From: Deltaproteobacteria bacterium
Lineage (GTDB): Bacteria > Myxococcota_A > UBA9160 > UBA4427
Reading direction: 5' to 3'
Assembly (NCBI GenBank): GCA_029261855.1
Contig: JAJDAN010000031.1
Location: 171,324 to 235,323 of the forward strand
DNA: 64,000 nt
The first letter of the stretch is position 1. Each line of letters starts with the position of its first letter. Below the pieces are notes generated by a model. It had not been told where the DNA came from and did no database searches. It saw nothing but the letters and a program-made list of their open reading frames with translations. This document shows positions 25,441-33,439 of the stretch, one piece after another. The position numbers and the translations under genes are program-made.

Positions 25441-26263
25441 CGTCTCGCACGATCTTCCCGGCCGTCGGGGAAGCGAAGTGCGTGCCGAGGATCAGCACGG
25501 GACCGTCCGCGTAGGTGTCGAGGAAGCGTTCGCGGGTCGCCTGCGCCATGGCGCCATCGACGTCCGCCACGTTCTCCCAGTCCGGGTGCGCCATCTGCAG
25601 TGGCGAATGGAACGTGTCGCCCGTGATGATCGCCTTCTGGCCCTGGCTCTCGATCACGACGCTCACGTGACCGGGAGTGTGCCCCGGCGTCGGTTCGCAG
25701 CGCACTTCGTCGGTGATGCGGTGGTCCATCTCCACGAGATCGACGAGACCTGCGTCGAAGATGGGGAGCACCGAGTCGCCCTTCGCTTCCGGCGCGTAAT
25801 GGTCCACGGCGTCCCTCCAGTAGCCCCATTCCTTCTCACCCACGAGGTAGCGGGCGTTCTCGAAGGTGGGGACCCACTTGCCGTCTTCGAGCACGGTATT
25901 CCATCCCACGTGATCGAAGTGCAGGTGGGTGCACAGCACGCGATCGACGGCATCCGGCGCGAAGCCCGCGCCGGCGAGGTCCGCGAGAAAGGTGGAAGGC
26001 GGCGCGCCGGGGAGGCCGAGGGGGCGTTCCTTTCCGCCGATGCAGGTGTCGACGACGATGCGCGCGTCGCCCGAGCGCACCGCGAAGGCGTGGATGCTGA
26101 GCTGCAGGTTGCCGGCGGTATCCATGAAGTGCGGACACAGCCAGTCGTGCAGGTCCGTGAGGGCGTCGGCCGTCGCCTGGGGGATGAGACCCGTCGCGGG
26201 GAAGGGCTGCACCACATCGACGACGCGGGTGATCTCGACGTCTCCGATCTTCCAGGTTTCCAT
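25415..26263 (-). CDS. Metallo-beta-lactamase-fold hydrolase
   Basis: A 282-residue MBL-fold hydrolase. THLHFDHVGWN gives the HxHxDH zinc site (His113, His115, Asp117, His118); PTPGHTPGHVS, ITGDTFH and ILGTHF supply the remaining ligands. The layout resembles lactonase-type members (AHL lactonase and relatives), but the substrate is not known. GGGGGAGC precedes the ATG, whose first base is also the last base of the mlaC stop (TGATG), so it belongs to the mla transcript. Confidence 0.85.
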   Translation of the reverse strand: METWKIGDVEITRVVDVVQPFPATGLIPQATADALTDLHDWLCPHFMDTAGNLQLSIHAFAVRSGDARIVVDTCIGGKERPLGLPGAPPSTFLADLAGAGFAPDAVDRVLCTHLHFDHVGWNTVLEDGKWVPTFENARYLVGEKEWGYWRDAVDHYAPEAKGDSVLPIFDAGLVDLVEMDHRITDEVRCEPTPGHTPGHVSVVIESQGQKAIITGDTFHSPLQMAHPDWENVADVDGAMAQATRERFLDTYADGPVLILGTHFASPTAGKIVRDGDTYRFEV

Positions 26264-26910
26264 CAGCTTGCTCCCCCGCCCTGCTCGGCTTCGATCTCGT
26301 CGCGAAGCACGTCGTTCTTGTCCTTGAGGCGCCGCAGCAGTTCCGCCGCCCCGCCCTGGGCGACGATGGGTTTGAACTGCGAGCGGAAGTTCGACACGAG
26401 GCTGACGCCTTCGATGATCACGTCGATGGCGAGCCAGTCGCCGTCCTTCTCGCGCATGCGATAGGCCAACACGGCGCCATCGAACTGCCCGCCCATCACC
26501 TGGCTGTTGATGGTGACGTCCCCGCGCTGCTCGGGCACCTCGCCCGTCACGCGCACTTCGACCCCCTCGTAGCGGCTGAGGCGACGGCCGTAGCTGCGCG
26601 CCAGGTGGGTCTTGAATTCAGCGATGAACTCCGCCCGTTCCGGCTTCGTGAACTTCCGCCAGGGCCTCGCGATGACGAGCTTCGACATGGTGTCGAAATC
26701 GAAGTTCGCGTACGCGATCTCGGCGATGCGGTCGCGGCGGCTCTCCTCGGATGTGCCCTTCTCGTTGAGGACCGCGACGATCTCGGCGAGCGCCTTCGCC
26801 ACCACGGCGCGGGGGGCATCGCTGGCCGAATCCGCCATGGCGAGCGGGGCCGCCCACACGAGCGGGAGCAGCCACAGGGCCGATATCAGGAGCCGCCTAC
26901 TCTTCGCCAT
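26263..26910 (-). CDS. mlaC: MlaC-like periplasmic phospholipid carrier
   Basis: A 215-residue protein with a signal peptide (1-26, ending AMA) and a Tol-like MlaC domain: FDFDTMSKLVIARPWRKFTKPERAEFIAEFK, YGRRLSRYEGVEV, and DVIIEGVSLVSNFRSQF. MlaC ferries phospholipids between MlaA at the outer membrane and the MlaFED complex. Its start lies inside the end of mlaA (14-nt overlap). Confidence 0.9.
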   Translation of the reverse strand: MAKSRRLLISALWLLPLVWAAPLAMADSASDAPRAVVAKALAEIVAVLNEKGTSEESRRDRIAEIAYANFDFDTMSKLVIARPWRKFTKPERAEFIAEFKTHLARSYGRRLSRYEGVEVRVTGEVPEQRGDVTINSQVMGGQFDGAVLAYRMREKDGDWLAIDVIIEGVSLVSNFRSQFKPIVAQGGAAELLRRLKDKNDVLRDEIEAEQGGGAS

Positions 26911-27703
26911 CGATTCCGTCCCACTCCTCGTCGTCGAGATAGTAGAGGTCTTCGTCGGACTTCGGCTCGCCCGAGATCACGCCGAGACGCGAGCGGCCGG
27001 ACAGGCCGCCCGAGAGCCTTGCGGTCCGATTCTGCAGATACGCGCTGCGCACGAACAGATAGAAGTCGAAGGCCTCTTCGCGACTCTGGGTGATCTCTTC
27101 ATGGAAGAGCGCACGCGTATTCAGCAGGTCCGTCGCCCGCGCCGGGATCGTCACGTAGAGCGGAATGAAGTAGCCGTAGGGCGAAGCGGCGATGTCGACG
27201 ACGAGACCGCCGGTGTCCCGCACCGTCGAGGCGCCGAAGATGGGCAGCACCAGGTACGGACCGTTCGGCACGCCCCAGGTGCCCAGGGTGAGACCGAAGT
27301 CCTCGGGGTAGTCGGGCCAACCCGCCAGCCAGGCGACATCGACGAACCCCGCGACACCGACCGTCGAATTCAGGATGAAGCGCCAGGTCTGGACGTAGCC
27401 CTCTTCGACTTCCCCCTGCAGGAAGTTGTTCATGATCTCGACGGGGGTGCCCAGATTCTTGAAGAAGTTGTCGAGGCCGGTCATGGCGAAGTCCGGCAGC
27501 ACGAAGCGCCAGCCCTTTGCCACGGGCTCGATCACCCAGTGGTCCGCGGTCTCGTTGAAGGCGAAGATGCCGCGGTTCATGCCTTCCCACGGGTCCGGCC
27601 CGGGCTTGCTCGCACAGCCCGTGGCACCGACAGCGAGGGTCGAGACGAGGGCCAGCCACAGCAGGGCCTGGCGCGGGGCGACGGATTTGCGCGCTGCGGA
27701 CAT
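26897..27703 (-). CDS. mlaA: MlaA (VacJ) outer-membrane lipoprotein
   Basis: A 268-residue VacJ-family lipoprotein. A signal peptide with a weak lipobox (GATGC) is followed by DPWEGMNRGIFAFNETADHW, the family start motif, and by NNFLQGEVEEG, RFILNSTVGVAGF.DVA, DFGLTLGTWGVPNGPYLVLPIFG and IPLYVTIPARATDLLNTRA. MlaA removes phospholipids from the outer leaflet and passes them to MlaC. The ATG at 27703 follows the mlaD stop by 7 nt. The C-terminus is acidic. In E. coli vacJ is unlinked; here it is inside the mla cluster. Confidence 0.93.
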   Translation of the reverse strand: MSAARKSVAPRQALLWLALVSTLAVGATGCASKPGPDPWEGMNRGIFAFNETADHWVIEPVAKGWRFVLPDFAMTGLDNFFKNLGTPVEIMNNFLQGEVEEGYVQTWRFILNSTVGVAGFVDVAWLAGWPDYPEDFGLTLGTWGVPNGPYLVLPIFGASTVRDTGGLVVDIAASPYGYFIPLYVTIPARATDLLNTRALFHEEITQSREEAFDFYLFVRSAYLQNRTARLSGGLSGRSRLGVISGEPKSDEDLYYLDDEEWDGIDGEE

Positions 27704-27710
27704 GAGCGGC

Positions 27711-28175
27711 TCAGTCGTCTCCGAACGCGTCGCCGTGCACCAGCCGGCCGACGAGCTTGTCCAGGCTGAGGGCGCTCTCGGTGTAGGTGAAGGTCTCTCC
27801 GGGCCCCAGCAGCTGGTCTTCGGCGCCGGGCTCGAGAGAGACGAACTGGTCACCGAGTAGACCCGCAGTGCGGATCGAAGCCGAAGAATCGATGGGCAGC
27901 TCCAGGCTGGGGTCGAGGTCCAGGGCCACCCGGGCCCGCAGATCCTCGTCGAGCTGAATCGCCTTCACCTGACCGACCTTCACGCCCGAGATCTTCACCG
28001 GCGAGCGCTGGGACAGACCGCCGATGTCGTCGAAGATCGCCACCAGCTCGAAACCCCCGGCGCCCTTGTACGAGAGGCCGCCGAGACTGGCTGACAGGTA
28101 GGCGACGGCGAGCAGGCTCGCGAGCACGAACACGCCGACGACGAAGTCGCGCACCGCTGCGGTCGATGTCTTCAT
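27711..28175 (-). CDS. mlaD: MlaD MCE-domain protein
   Basis: A 154-residue protein: one N-terminal helix (FVVGVFVLASLLAVAYLSASLG) and one MCE domain (FELVAIFDDIGGLSQRSPVKISGVKVGQV). MlaD forms the hexameric periplasmic ring on MlaFE that binds phospholipids. GAGGAGC precedes the ATG at 28175. It lies 57 nt downstream of mlaE. Confidence 0.93.
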   Translation of the reverse strand: MKTSTAAVRDFVVGVFVLASLLAVAYLSASLGGLSYKGAGGFELVAIFDDIGGLSQRSPVKISGVKVGQVKAIQLDEDLRARVALDLDPSLELPIDSSASIRTAGLLGDQFVSLEPGAEDQLLGPGETFTYTESALSLDKLVGRLVHGDAFGDD

Positions 28176-28232
28176 GGCTTGCTCCTCGTTCCCTGTTCGA
28201 TGCGCGATCGGTCGAAATCTCTCACACGTCTC

Positions 28233-29012
28233 TCACACACCCCAGAATGCCGTGATCACGTAATCGGCCAGCAGCAGCCACACCGAAGTCGTCACCACTG
28301 CCGAGGTGGTCGAACGGCTCACGCCCATGGCGTTTCCCGGGCTCGTGAAGCCGCGATAGGTCGCGATGACCCCGAGCAGGGCCCCGAACACGGCCGACTT
28401 CACCAGGCTCTGCAGCACGTCGTCCCGGAAGCCGACGGCGTTCTCGAGACTCGCCATGTAGCTGCCGCCGTCCAGACCCACCAGCTCGACGCCCACCACG
28501 TAGCCCCCGAAGACGCCGAACACGATGAACAACGAAGACAGCAGCGGCATCACGAAGGCGAGCGCCAGCGCTTTCGGCATCACGACGAAGTGCATCGGGT
28601 CGATGGACATCATGCGCAGCCCGTCGAGCTGCTGGGTGGAAACCATCGCCCCGATCTCGGCAGTGGTCGCCGAACCCGCGCGGCCGATCACCAGCAGCCC
28701 CGTCACCACCGGGCCGAGCTCGCGGATCAGCACCAGGCCGACCACCGCACCCAGGGATTCCTGGGCGCCGAAACGCACGAGCGTCGTATAGCCCTGAAGG
28801 CCCAGCACCATCCCGACGGCGAAGCCCGCGCCGCAGATCAGCGCAACCGAGAGCACGCCGGCGTCGTAGACCGCGCGCACGACCCGCTGCACGCGCCAGG
28901 GCGGTCGTACGATCGCGAGGACGATGCCACCCGCGAAGTTCGCGATGCGACCCAGCCCCACGATCCAGGACGATCCGAAGCGGCCGAGGCGATGGATCGG
29001 TGTGTCGGTCAC
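28233..29012 (-). CDS. mlaE: MlaE phospholipid ABC transporter permease
   Basis: A 259-residue permease of the MlaE family with 5-6 helices. Family motifs: LQGYTTLVRFGAQESLGAVV, ELGPVVTGLLVIGRAGSATTAEIGAM and QLDGLRMMSIDP. The GTG start overlaps the mlaF stop (GTGA). Confidence 0.93.
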   Translation of the reverse strand: MTDTPIHRLGRFGSSWIVGLGRIANFAGGIVLAIVRPPWRVQRVVRAVYDAGVLSVALICGAGFAVGMVLGLQGYTTLVRFGAQESLGAVVGLVLIRELGPVVTGLLVIGRAGSATTAEIGAMVSTQQLDGLRMMSIDPMHFVVMPKALALAFVMPLLSSLFIVFGVFGGYVVGVELVGLDGGSYMASLENAVGFRDDVLQSLVKSAVFGALLGVIATYRGFTSPGNAMGVSRSTTSAVVTTSVWLLLADYVITAFWGV

Positions 29013-29797
29013 CGGTGCCCCTCCCGGGCGATCTGACGTGCCAGCGCCGCACCGTCCGCTCCGAGGAAGTCGGTGATGTCGGCGTCGCCGCTGGTGGCGA
29101 GCTCGCCGGGGTCGCCGAGCACCGCGCGCCCGTGTTGCAGCAGCACGATCTGGTCGCTCATGCGCAGGGACGACGCCATGTGGTGGGAGGTCACGATGAG
29201 CGTCAGTCCGCGGTCGTGACACAGCTCGCGGAACAACGCCTCGATGCGTTCGACGTTGGGCGGGTCGAGACCGGAAAAGGGCTCGTCGCACAGCACGATC
29301 TCGGGGTCCATGATGATGGCGCGCGCGAGAGCCACGCGACGCAGCATGCCGCCCGAGAGCTCTCCCGGCAGCAGCTCGTCCACGTCGTGCAGGCCCACCG
29401 CGGCCAGGCGCTCGTGTACGGCGTCACGGATCTCGGCCTCGCCCAGCTTCGTGTGCTCACGCAGGGGCAGACCGACGTTCTCGAGGACGGTCATCGAGTC
29501 GAGCAGCGCGCCGTCCTGGAACAGCATTCCCAGCCGGCGCCGCACCCGTTGGAGGCCTCGTTCCGAGAGTGCCGCCACGTCCTCGCCGGCGACGACCACC
29601 CGTCCGCTGTCCGGGCGCTGGAGACCCGCGATCATCCGCAGCACCGTGCTCTTGCCGGTGCCGCTTCCTCCCATCAGCACGGTGATCCGCGCCCGGGCGA
29701 AGCGGCAGCTCAGGTCTTCGAAGACGTCGCGCTCGCCGAAGCCGAGCCGAACCGAGTCGATCTCGACGTGCGCCTCACGAGAATCGACGTTTGCCAC
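29009..29797 (-). CDS. mlaF: MlaF phospholipid ABC transporter ATPase
   Basis: A 262-residue ABC ATPase. Walker A is MGGSGTGKST, the Q-loop lies in MLFQDGALLDSMTVLENV, the signature is LSGGMLRRVALARA and Walker B is IVLCDEPFSGLD. It drives the MlaFED complex that moves phospholipids across the periplasm. The GTG at 29797 is chosen because GGAGACGAC precedes it; the open frame is far longer upstream but without family similarity. First gene of mlaF-E-D-A-C; divergent from the LLM gene. Confidence 0.93.
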   Translation of the reverse strand: MANVDSREAHVEIDSVRLGFGERDVFEDLSCRFARARITVLMGGSGTGKSTVLRMIAGLQRPDSGRVVVAGEDVAALSERGLQRVRRRLGMLFQDGALLDSMTVLENVGLPLREHTKLGEAEIRDAVHERLAAVGLHDVDELLPGELSGGMLRRVALARAIIMDPEIVLCDEPFSGLDPPNVERIEALFRELCHDRGLTLIVTSHHMASSLRMSDQIVLLQHGRAVLGDPGELATSGDADITDFLGADGAALARQIAREGHR

Positions 29798-29908
29798 GTC
29801 GTCTCCGCGGTCTGCAACTGCGCGATCGTCCACTGCCGGCCGGAAGCCCCCGGCGGGCCAGCTTAACCCAGGCTGGACAGGACAGGCCGCCCTACCGAAC
29901 ATGGGGCC

Positions 29909-30736
29909 ATGAAGTTCGGAATGGCGATTCGCGTGATGGGAGAAGCCGCTCACCGCGACACCCTGCTGGCCTGCGCGCGCCACGCGGAGGACGCGGGCCT
30001 CGACGATCTCTGGGTCGCGGATCACATCGCGATCCCGCCCGACGACGCCGAAGGCTCGGGCGGCCACTATCTCGACCCCCTGGCGACTCTCGCCTGGTTG
30101 GCGGGGAAGACGGACCGGATCGGGCTCGGAACCGCCGTTCTGATCCTGCCGTACCGCCCCGCCCTCCCCACCGCCAAGGCCATCGCCACCCTCCAGGACC
30201 TGTCGGACGGTCGCATCACCCTCGGCGTGGGCGTGGGCTGGATGGACGCCGAGTTCCGCGCACTCGGGCTCGAGCGTCGCCAGCGCGGCGCGCTGACGGA
30301 CCACACCCTCGACCTGCTGCGCCGCTGCTTCGACGCCGAAGACGACGTCGTCGTCGAGAACGGTCAGGCCTTCCTGTTTCGCCCGCGACCGCCGCGGCCG
30401 CGCATCTTCGTCGGCGGCCAGCCCCCGCACGCGCTCGCACGCGCCGTCCGTTTCGGCGACGGCTGGATGCCCATGACCGCCGACCCGGACAAGATCGCCC
30501 CCGCCGCTCGCGAGCTGGCGCAACGCGCGGAAGCGGCCGGCGCGCCGAAACCGGAAATCGCCTGCCTCGGCGGTGCCGACCCCGATCCGGCGCGCGGCGC
30601 CGAACAGCTGCACAGGCTCGCGGCCCTCGGCGTGACCCGCTTCCTCACCGGCGCCCGCTACGGCCGAGACCCGGCGCCCTTCCAGCAGGGCGTCGACGAT
30701 CTCGTCGCCCTGCGCGCCGCATTCAGAGGAGCCTGA
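29909..30736 (+). CDS. LLM-class (F420-dependent type) oxidoreductase
   Basis: A 275-residue luciferase-like monooxygenase-fold protein. Visible motifs: GLDDLWVADHIAIP, GLGTAVLILPYRPAL..AKAIATLQDLSDGRITLGVGVGW and PRIFVGGQPPHALARAVRFGDGWMP. The family uses F420 or FMN for hydride transfer to varied substrates. The pattern fits the F420-type TIGR03619 group, but cofactor use is inferred. Short spacing from the ATG to an apparent TA-rich box suggests a short leader. A dispersed repeat overlaps its stop codon. Confidence 0.82.
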   Translation: MKFGMAIRVMGEAAHRDTLLACARHAEDAGLDDLWVADHIAIPPDDAEGSGGHYLDPLATLAWLAGKTDRIGLGTAVLILPYRPALPTAKAIATLQDLSDGRITLGVGVGWMDAEFRALGLERRQRGALTDHTLDLLRRCFDAEDDVVVENGQAFLFRPRPPRPRIFVGGQPPHALARAVRFGDGWMPMTADPDKIAPAARELAQRAEAAGAPKPEIACLGGADPDPARGAEQLHRLAALGVTRFLTGARYGRDPAPFQQGVDDLVALRAAFRGA

Positions 30737-30750
30737 CCCAGGACGCAGTC
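30727..30750. repeat. Dispersed repeat copy 2
   Basis: This matches 24261-24284 in 22 of 24 positions, starting AGGAGCCTGACCCAGGAC. It covers the stop codon of the LLM gene. The palindromic right half of copy 1 is not conserved here. Confidence 0.4.
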
Positions 30751-30762
30751 GGCAGACGGCCT

Positions 30763-31791
30763 CTAGCCCAGCGGTCGAAGGGCGCGGCTCGAGAGGTCCG
30801 GGAACACCCTTCCGACCTTCGCGACGAGATAGTCGCCGTAGCTGCCGTCGAAGGCGTGCACGCTCGCGCCGTCCCAGCGCTGACGCGCGTCGTCGGAAAT
30901 CGGCAAGGCGGGATCTATGGGCGCCACCGCCGCCTCGAAGCCGGGATCGAAGAAGAACGGAAACGACAGCCGGGCCTGCTGGCTCGGGTTGCGCACGCGA
31001 TGGGGCGTCGACCGGTAGCGGCCACTCGTAATGCGGTCGAGCATGTCGCCGATGTTGCAGACGAAGGTGTCGGGAATGGGCGGGGCGTCGACGAAGCGAC
31101 CGCCGGTCTTCACCTGCAGACCCCCTTTGTCGTCCTGGAACAGGATCGTGAGCAGCCCGTAGTCGGTGTGCTCGCCGACGCTCCACGCCTTTGGACGGGG
31201 CTCGGCGAGCGGCGGCTCGGTAAGCGGTGGCTCGGTCAGCGGCGGATAGTGGAACACCCGGAACAGGACGAGGGGGTCGCGCGTGAGATCCGCCTCGAAG
31301 TAGTCCGCCGGCAGCCCGAGACTGAGAGCGATGCCGCGCATCAGGGTGTGTCCCAGCCGCGTCATGGTATCGATCCATTCGAGCACCGTCGCGCGCATCT
31401 CGGGGACATCCGCGTCCGGCAGGAGGTTCTCCCCGTGCAGCGGCCAACCCGCCTGGACGCGCGGGTCGTCCTCAGGCAGCTCGGCGCCGAAGTAGATCCC
31501 CTCCTTCTGGTCCGGCTCGCCCGACGTCAGCTCGTCGCCCACCGGAAACCAGCCCCGCCAGGCGCGCCCGCCGCGTGCCATGGCGATCGCCGCCTTGCGG
31601 TCGTCCGGCAGCGCGAAGAAGGCGCGGCTCGCCGCGACCAGCCGATCCTGCAGCCCTCGGTCGACACCGTGACCCGATATATAGAAGAAGCCGTGCTCCC
31701 GACAGGCGGCGCCGATCTCGTCGGCGATGCGACCCGCGCGCACCGCGTCCCCGCCGCGCAGGCCCTCGACGTCGATGACCGGGAGGCTCAA
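30763..31791 (-). CDS. 2-oxoglutarate/Fe(II)-dependent oxygenase, isopenicillin N synthase-like
   Basis: A 342-residue oxygenase. The DIOX_N part shows GFFYISGHGVD; the Fe(II) site is GEHTDYGLLT (HxD) plus STPHRV, and RLSFPFFFDP carries the 2-oxoglutarate Arg. The TTG at 31791 gives MSLPVIDVEG, the usual family N-terminus; no ATG or GTG exists nearby. Three PPL(T/A)E units are inserted before the metal motif, encoded by a 15-bp tandem repeat. It is downstream of the alpha/beta hydrolase gene, about 64 nt away. Substrate unknown. Confidence 0.82.
   Translation of the reverse strand: MSLPVIDVEGLRGGDAVRAGRIADEIGAACREHGFFYISGHGVDRGLQDRLVAASRAFFALPDDRKAAIAMARGGRAWRGWFPVGDELTSGEPDQKEGIYFGAELPEDDPRVQAGWPLHGENLLPDADVPEMRATVLEWIDTMTRLGHTLMRGIALSLGLPADYFEADLTRDPLVLFRVFHYPPLTEPPLTEPPLAEPRPKAWSVGEHTDYGLLTILFQDDKGGLQVKTGGRFVDAPPIPDTFVCNIGDMLDRITSGRYRSTPHRVRNPSQQARLSFPFFFDPGFEAAVAPIDPALPISDDARQRWDGASVHAFDGSYGDYLVAKVGRVFPDLSSRALRPLG
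31201..31245. repeat. In-frame 15-bp tandem repeat (3 units) in the oxygenase gene
   Basis: Three 15-bp units, each starting CTCGG and differing at few bases, encode PPLTE-PPLTE-PPLAE just before the catalytic HxD. The insert is a Pro-rich loop near the active site. Confidence 0.7.
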
Positions 31792-31800
31792 GGCGCCGCT

Positions 31801-31842
31801 AGCGAGTGGACAGACGCCGCCAGCGAGTGGACAGACGCCAGG
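31801..31842. repeat. 21-bp tandem duplication upstream of the oxygenase start
   Basis: AGCGAGTGGACAGACGCC occurs twice, with a 21-bp period, immediately upstream of the TTG start. A two-copy duplication here could place or shift translation signals. Confidence 0.7.
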
Positions 31843-31855
31843 GAAACAAGAGAGG

Positions 31856-32665
31856 TCACGCCGACAGAAACTCGATGATCTTCGGGTTCGCCGTGCGGTC
31901 CTGGATGAGGAACATGTGCCCGCCCTCGAACAGCTCGAGCTTCGCGCCGGGGATCTGCCGGGCCAGGGCCTGTTGGTTGTCCGGAGGCGCGATGCCGTCG
32001 TGGCTTCCGCCGCAGATGTACACGGGCATGTCGAGCTTCGGCAGACGATCCCAGGTGTCGTGGTCTCGTCGCGCTTCGAGCTGCAACAGGAAGCCCTGCT
32101 GTCTTCCCGGGGCGTCCGCTTCGTCGGGCGCCGCCGCCGCGCGTGCACGCGAGAACTCGACCAGCTTCGCCGCCGCGCCCGGATTGGCGGCGCGCCAGGC
32201 GGCGTCACAGCGGGTGTCGGCCAGCTCGATGCCCCGCAGTACGCGCTCTTCTTCGGGCAGGGTCTGCAGCTCGTGCAGGGGATACGACGGCTTGCCGGCC
32301 CCGCCGCTCGAGGTGCAGGCCAGCACCATGCGCTCGACCCGTTCCGGATGCCGCACGGCGAGCTCCTGGGCCACCATGCCGCCGAAGGAAACGCCCATCA
32401 CGAGGCAGCGGTCCCAGCCCACGGCGTCGAGCAGCGCCGCCGCATCCTCGCCGTAGTCCGCCATGCGGTAGGGGCCTTCCGGCTGATCCGTGCGTCCGAG
32501 ACCCCGCTGGTCGAAGGACAGGACCTCGAAGTGCTGCGGGAGCGGTCCGTCGAAGACCCCGGGCTTCTGCCGCAGGTCGCCACCACTGCCCCCGATGAAC
32601 AACAGCCTGGGGCCGCGGCCGTGGATCTCGTAGTAGACCTCGATGTCGCGAACGCGCGTCTTCAT
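31856..32665 (-). CDS. Alpha/beta hydrolase
   Basis: A 269-residue alpha/beta hydrolase. The nucleophile elbow is GVSFGGM, the acid is Asp in GGSHDGIAP and the His lies in FEGGHMF. LSFDQRGLGRTDQP is the oxyanion-side loop. The ATG overlaps the stop of the deiodinase-like gene (ATGA), so the two are coupled. This is a generic family that covers esterases, dehalogenases and C-C hydrolases; an iodo- or halo-organic substrate is possible from context but unproven. Confidence 0.85.
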   Translation of the reverse strand: MKTRVRDIEVYYEIHGRGPRLLFIGGSGGDLRQKPGVFDGPLPQHFEVLSFDQRGLGRTDQPEGPYRMADYGEDAAALLDAVGWDRCLVMGVSFGGMVAQELAVRHPERVERMVLACTSSGGAGKPSYPLHELQTLPEEERVLRGIELADTRCDAAWRAANPGAAAKLVEFSRARAAAAPDEADAPGRQQGFLLQLEARRDHDTWDRLPKLDMPVYICGGSHDGIAPPDNQQALARQIPGAKLELFEGGHMFLIQDRTANPKIIEFLSA

Positions 32666-33375
32666 CCAGCCTGATTGTCGAGGTAGGTCTCGATGGCCTC
32701 TTCCCATTCCGAAGGCTTGAAGAACATCGGACCCATGCCGCCCTTGTAGGCGACGCGCCCGTCGGTGCCGATGACGTAGAGTCGCTCGGGCATGGCGCCG
32801 TAGGCCTTGGCGACGGCGTCATCCATCTCGTCGACGAGCGCCGGCATCTCGAGCGCCATCTTCACCATGCAGGTCTGCCCGACCTCGATGCGCTCTTCGA
32901 ACGATTCGTGACTGCGAACGAGCACGCCGTCTTCTTCGTTCTCCTTGACCTGCCAGCCATCGGTCGGGTGGATTTCCTTGATGTAGACCACGTAGAAGTC
33001 GACGCGGTCCCGGTACTGGTTGTAGATGCGGTTGAGGGACCCAGCCTGGGCCCGGAAGGGCGGTCAGGTGTAGCTCCCGAAGATCAGCGCCACGGGTCGA
33101 GGCGCCGTTCCCGCGAAGTGCGACGAGAGTGTCGCCGTCTCGCCCTCTTCCTTGCCCTGTCCCGGCAGGTACGGAAGCGTGAAGTCGGGTGCGGCAGCGC
33201 CCGCCTGCACCGATGCCGCTTCATGGGGCATCCACTCGGCCAGGAAGGCCGGCGCATTCGGATGAGACATGGCATCGCGCAGGTCGTCGAGCGAAAGACC
33301 GTCCATCTTCGCCCCGCTCTTCTCGAGATTCTCGAGCATGCCCTGGATCATCTGCTTCATGGCGTCTTCGCTCAT
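32662..33375 (-). CDS. Iodothyronine-deiodinase-like thioredoxin-fold selenoprotein (in-frame UGA)
   Basis: Read straight through a TGA at 33064-33066, this is a 237-residue protein with Sec at position 104 in the motif FGSYT-U-PPFR. Vertebrate deiodinases have NFGSCTUPSF at the same site. Upstream lies GAAAPDFTLPYLPG, as in peroxiredoxin/thioredoxin-fold proteins; downstream are FYVVYIKEIHPTDGW and ERLYVIGTDGRVAYKGGMGP, shared with deiodinases. The two halves are in one frame, and both are needed for the fold. GGAGGACCG sits before the ATG at 33375. A hairpin immediately after the UGA fits bacterial SECIS rules. Gene callers would report two separate short genes. Real use as a deiodinase is not implied. 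Confidence 0.85.
33036..33053 (-). promoter_or_regulatory. Candidate bacterial SECIS hairpin after the UGA
   Basis: On the minus strand, GGGCCCAGGCTGGGTCCC begins 11 nt after the TGA. It forms a 7-bp stem with one bulged U and a loop of GGC (or AGGCU). The apical loop begins about 18 nt after the UGA and has G in the first two positions, as required for SelB binding in the bacterial consensus. Confidence 0.65.
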
Positions 33376-33439
33376 TCGGTCCTCCGGGTGACGGGTGCCG
33401 GGCGGCGTACCCCGCAATGCTGCGAGAAACGGCGGCGGC

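Noticed and set aside
32992..33063. Frameshift or pseudogene in the deiodinase-like gene
   Set aside because: Both halves share one reading frame and the TGA falls exactly at the family's selenocysteine position, with conserved residues on both sides.
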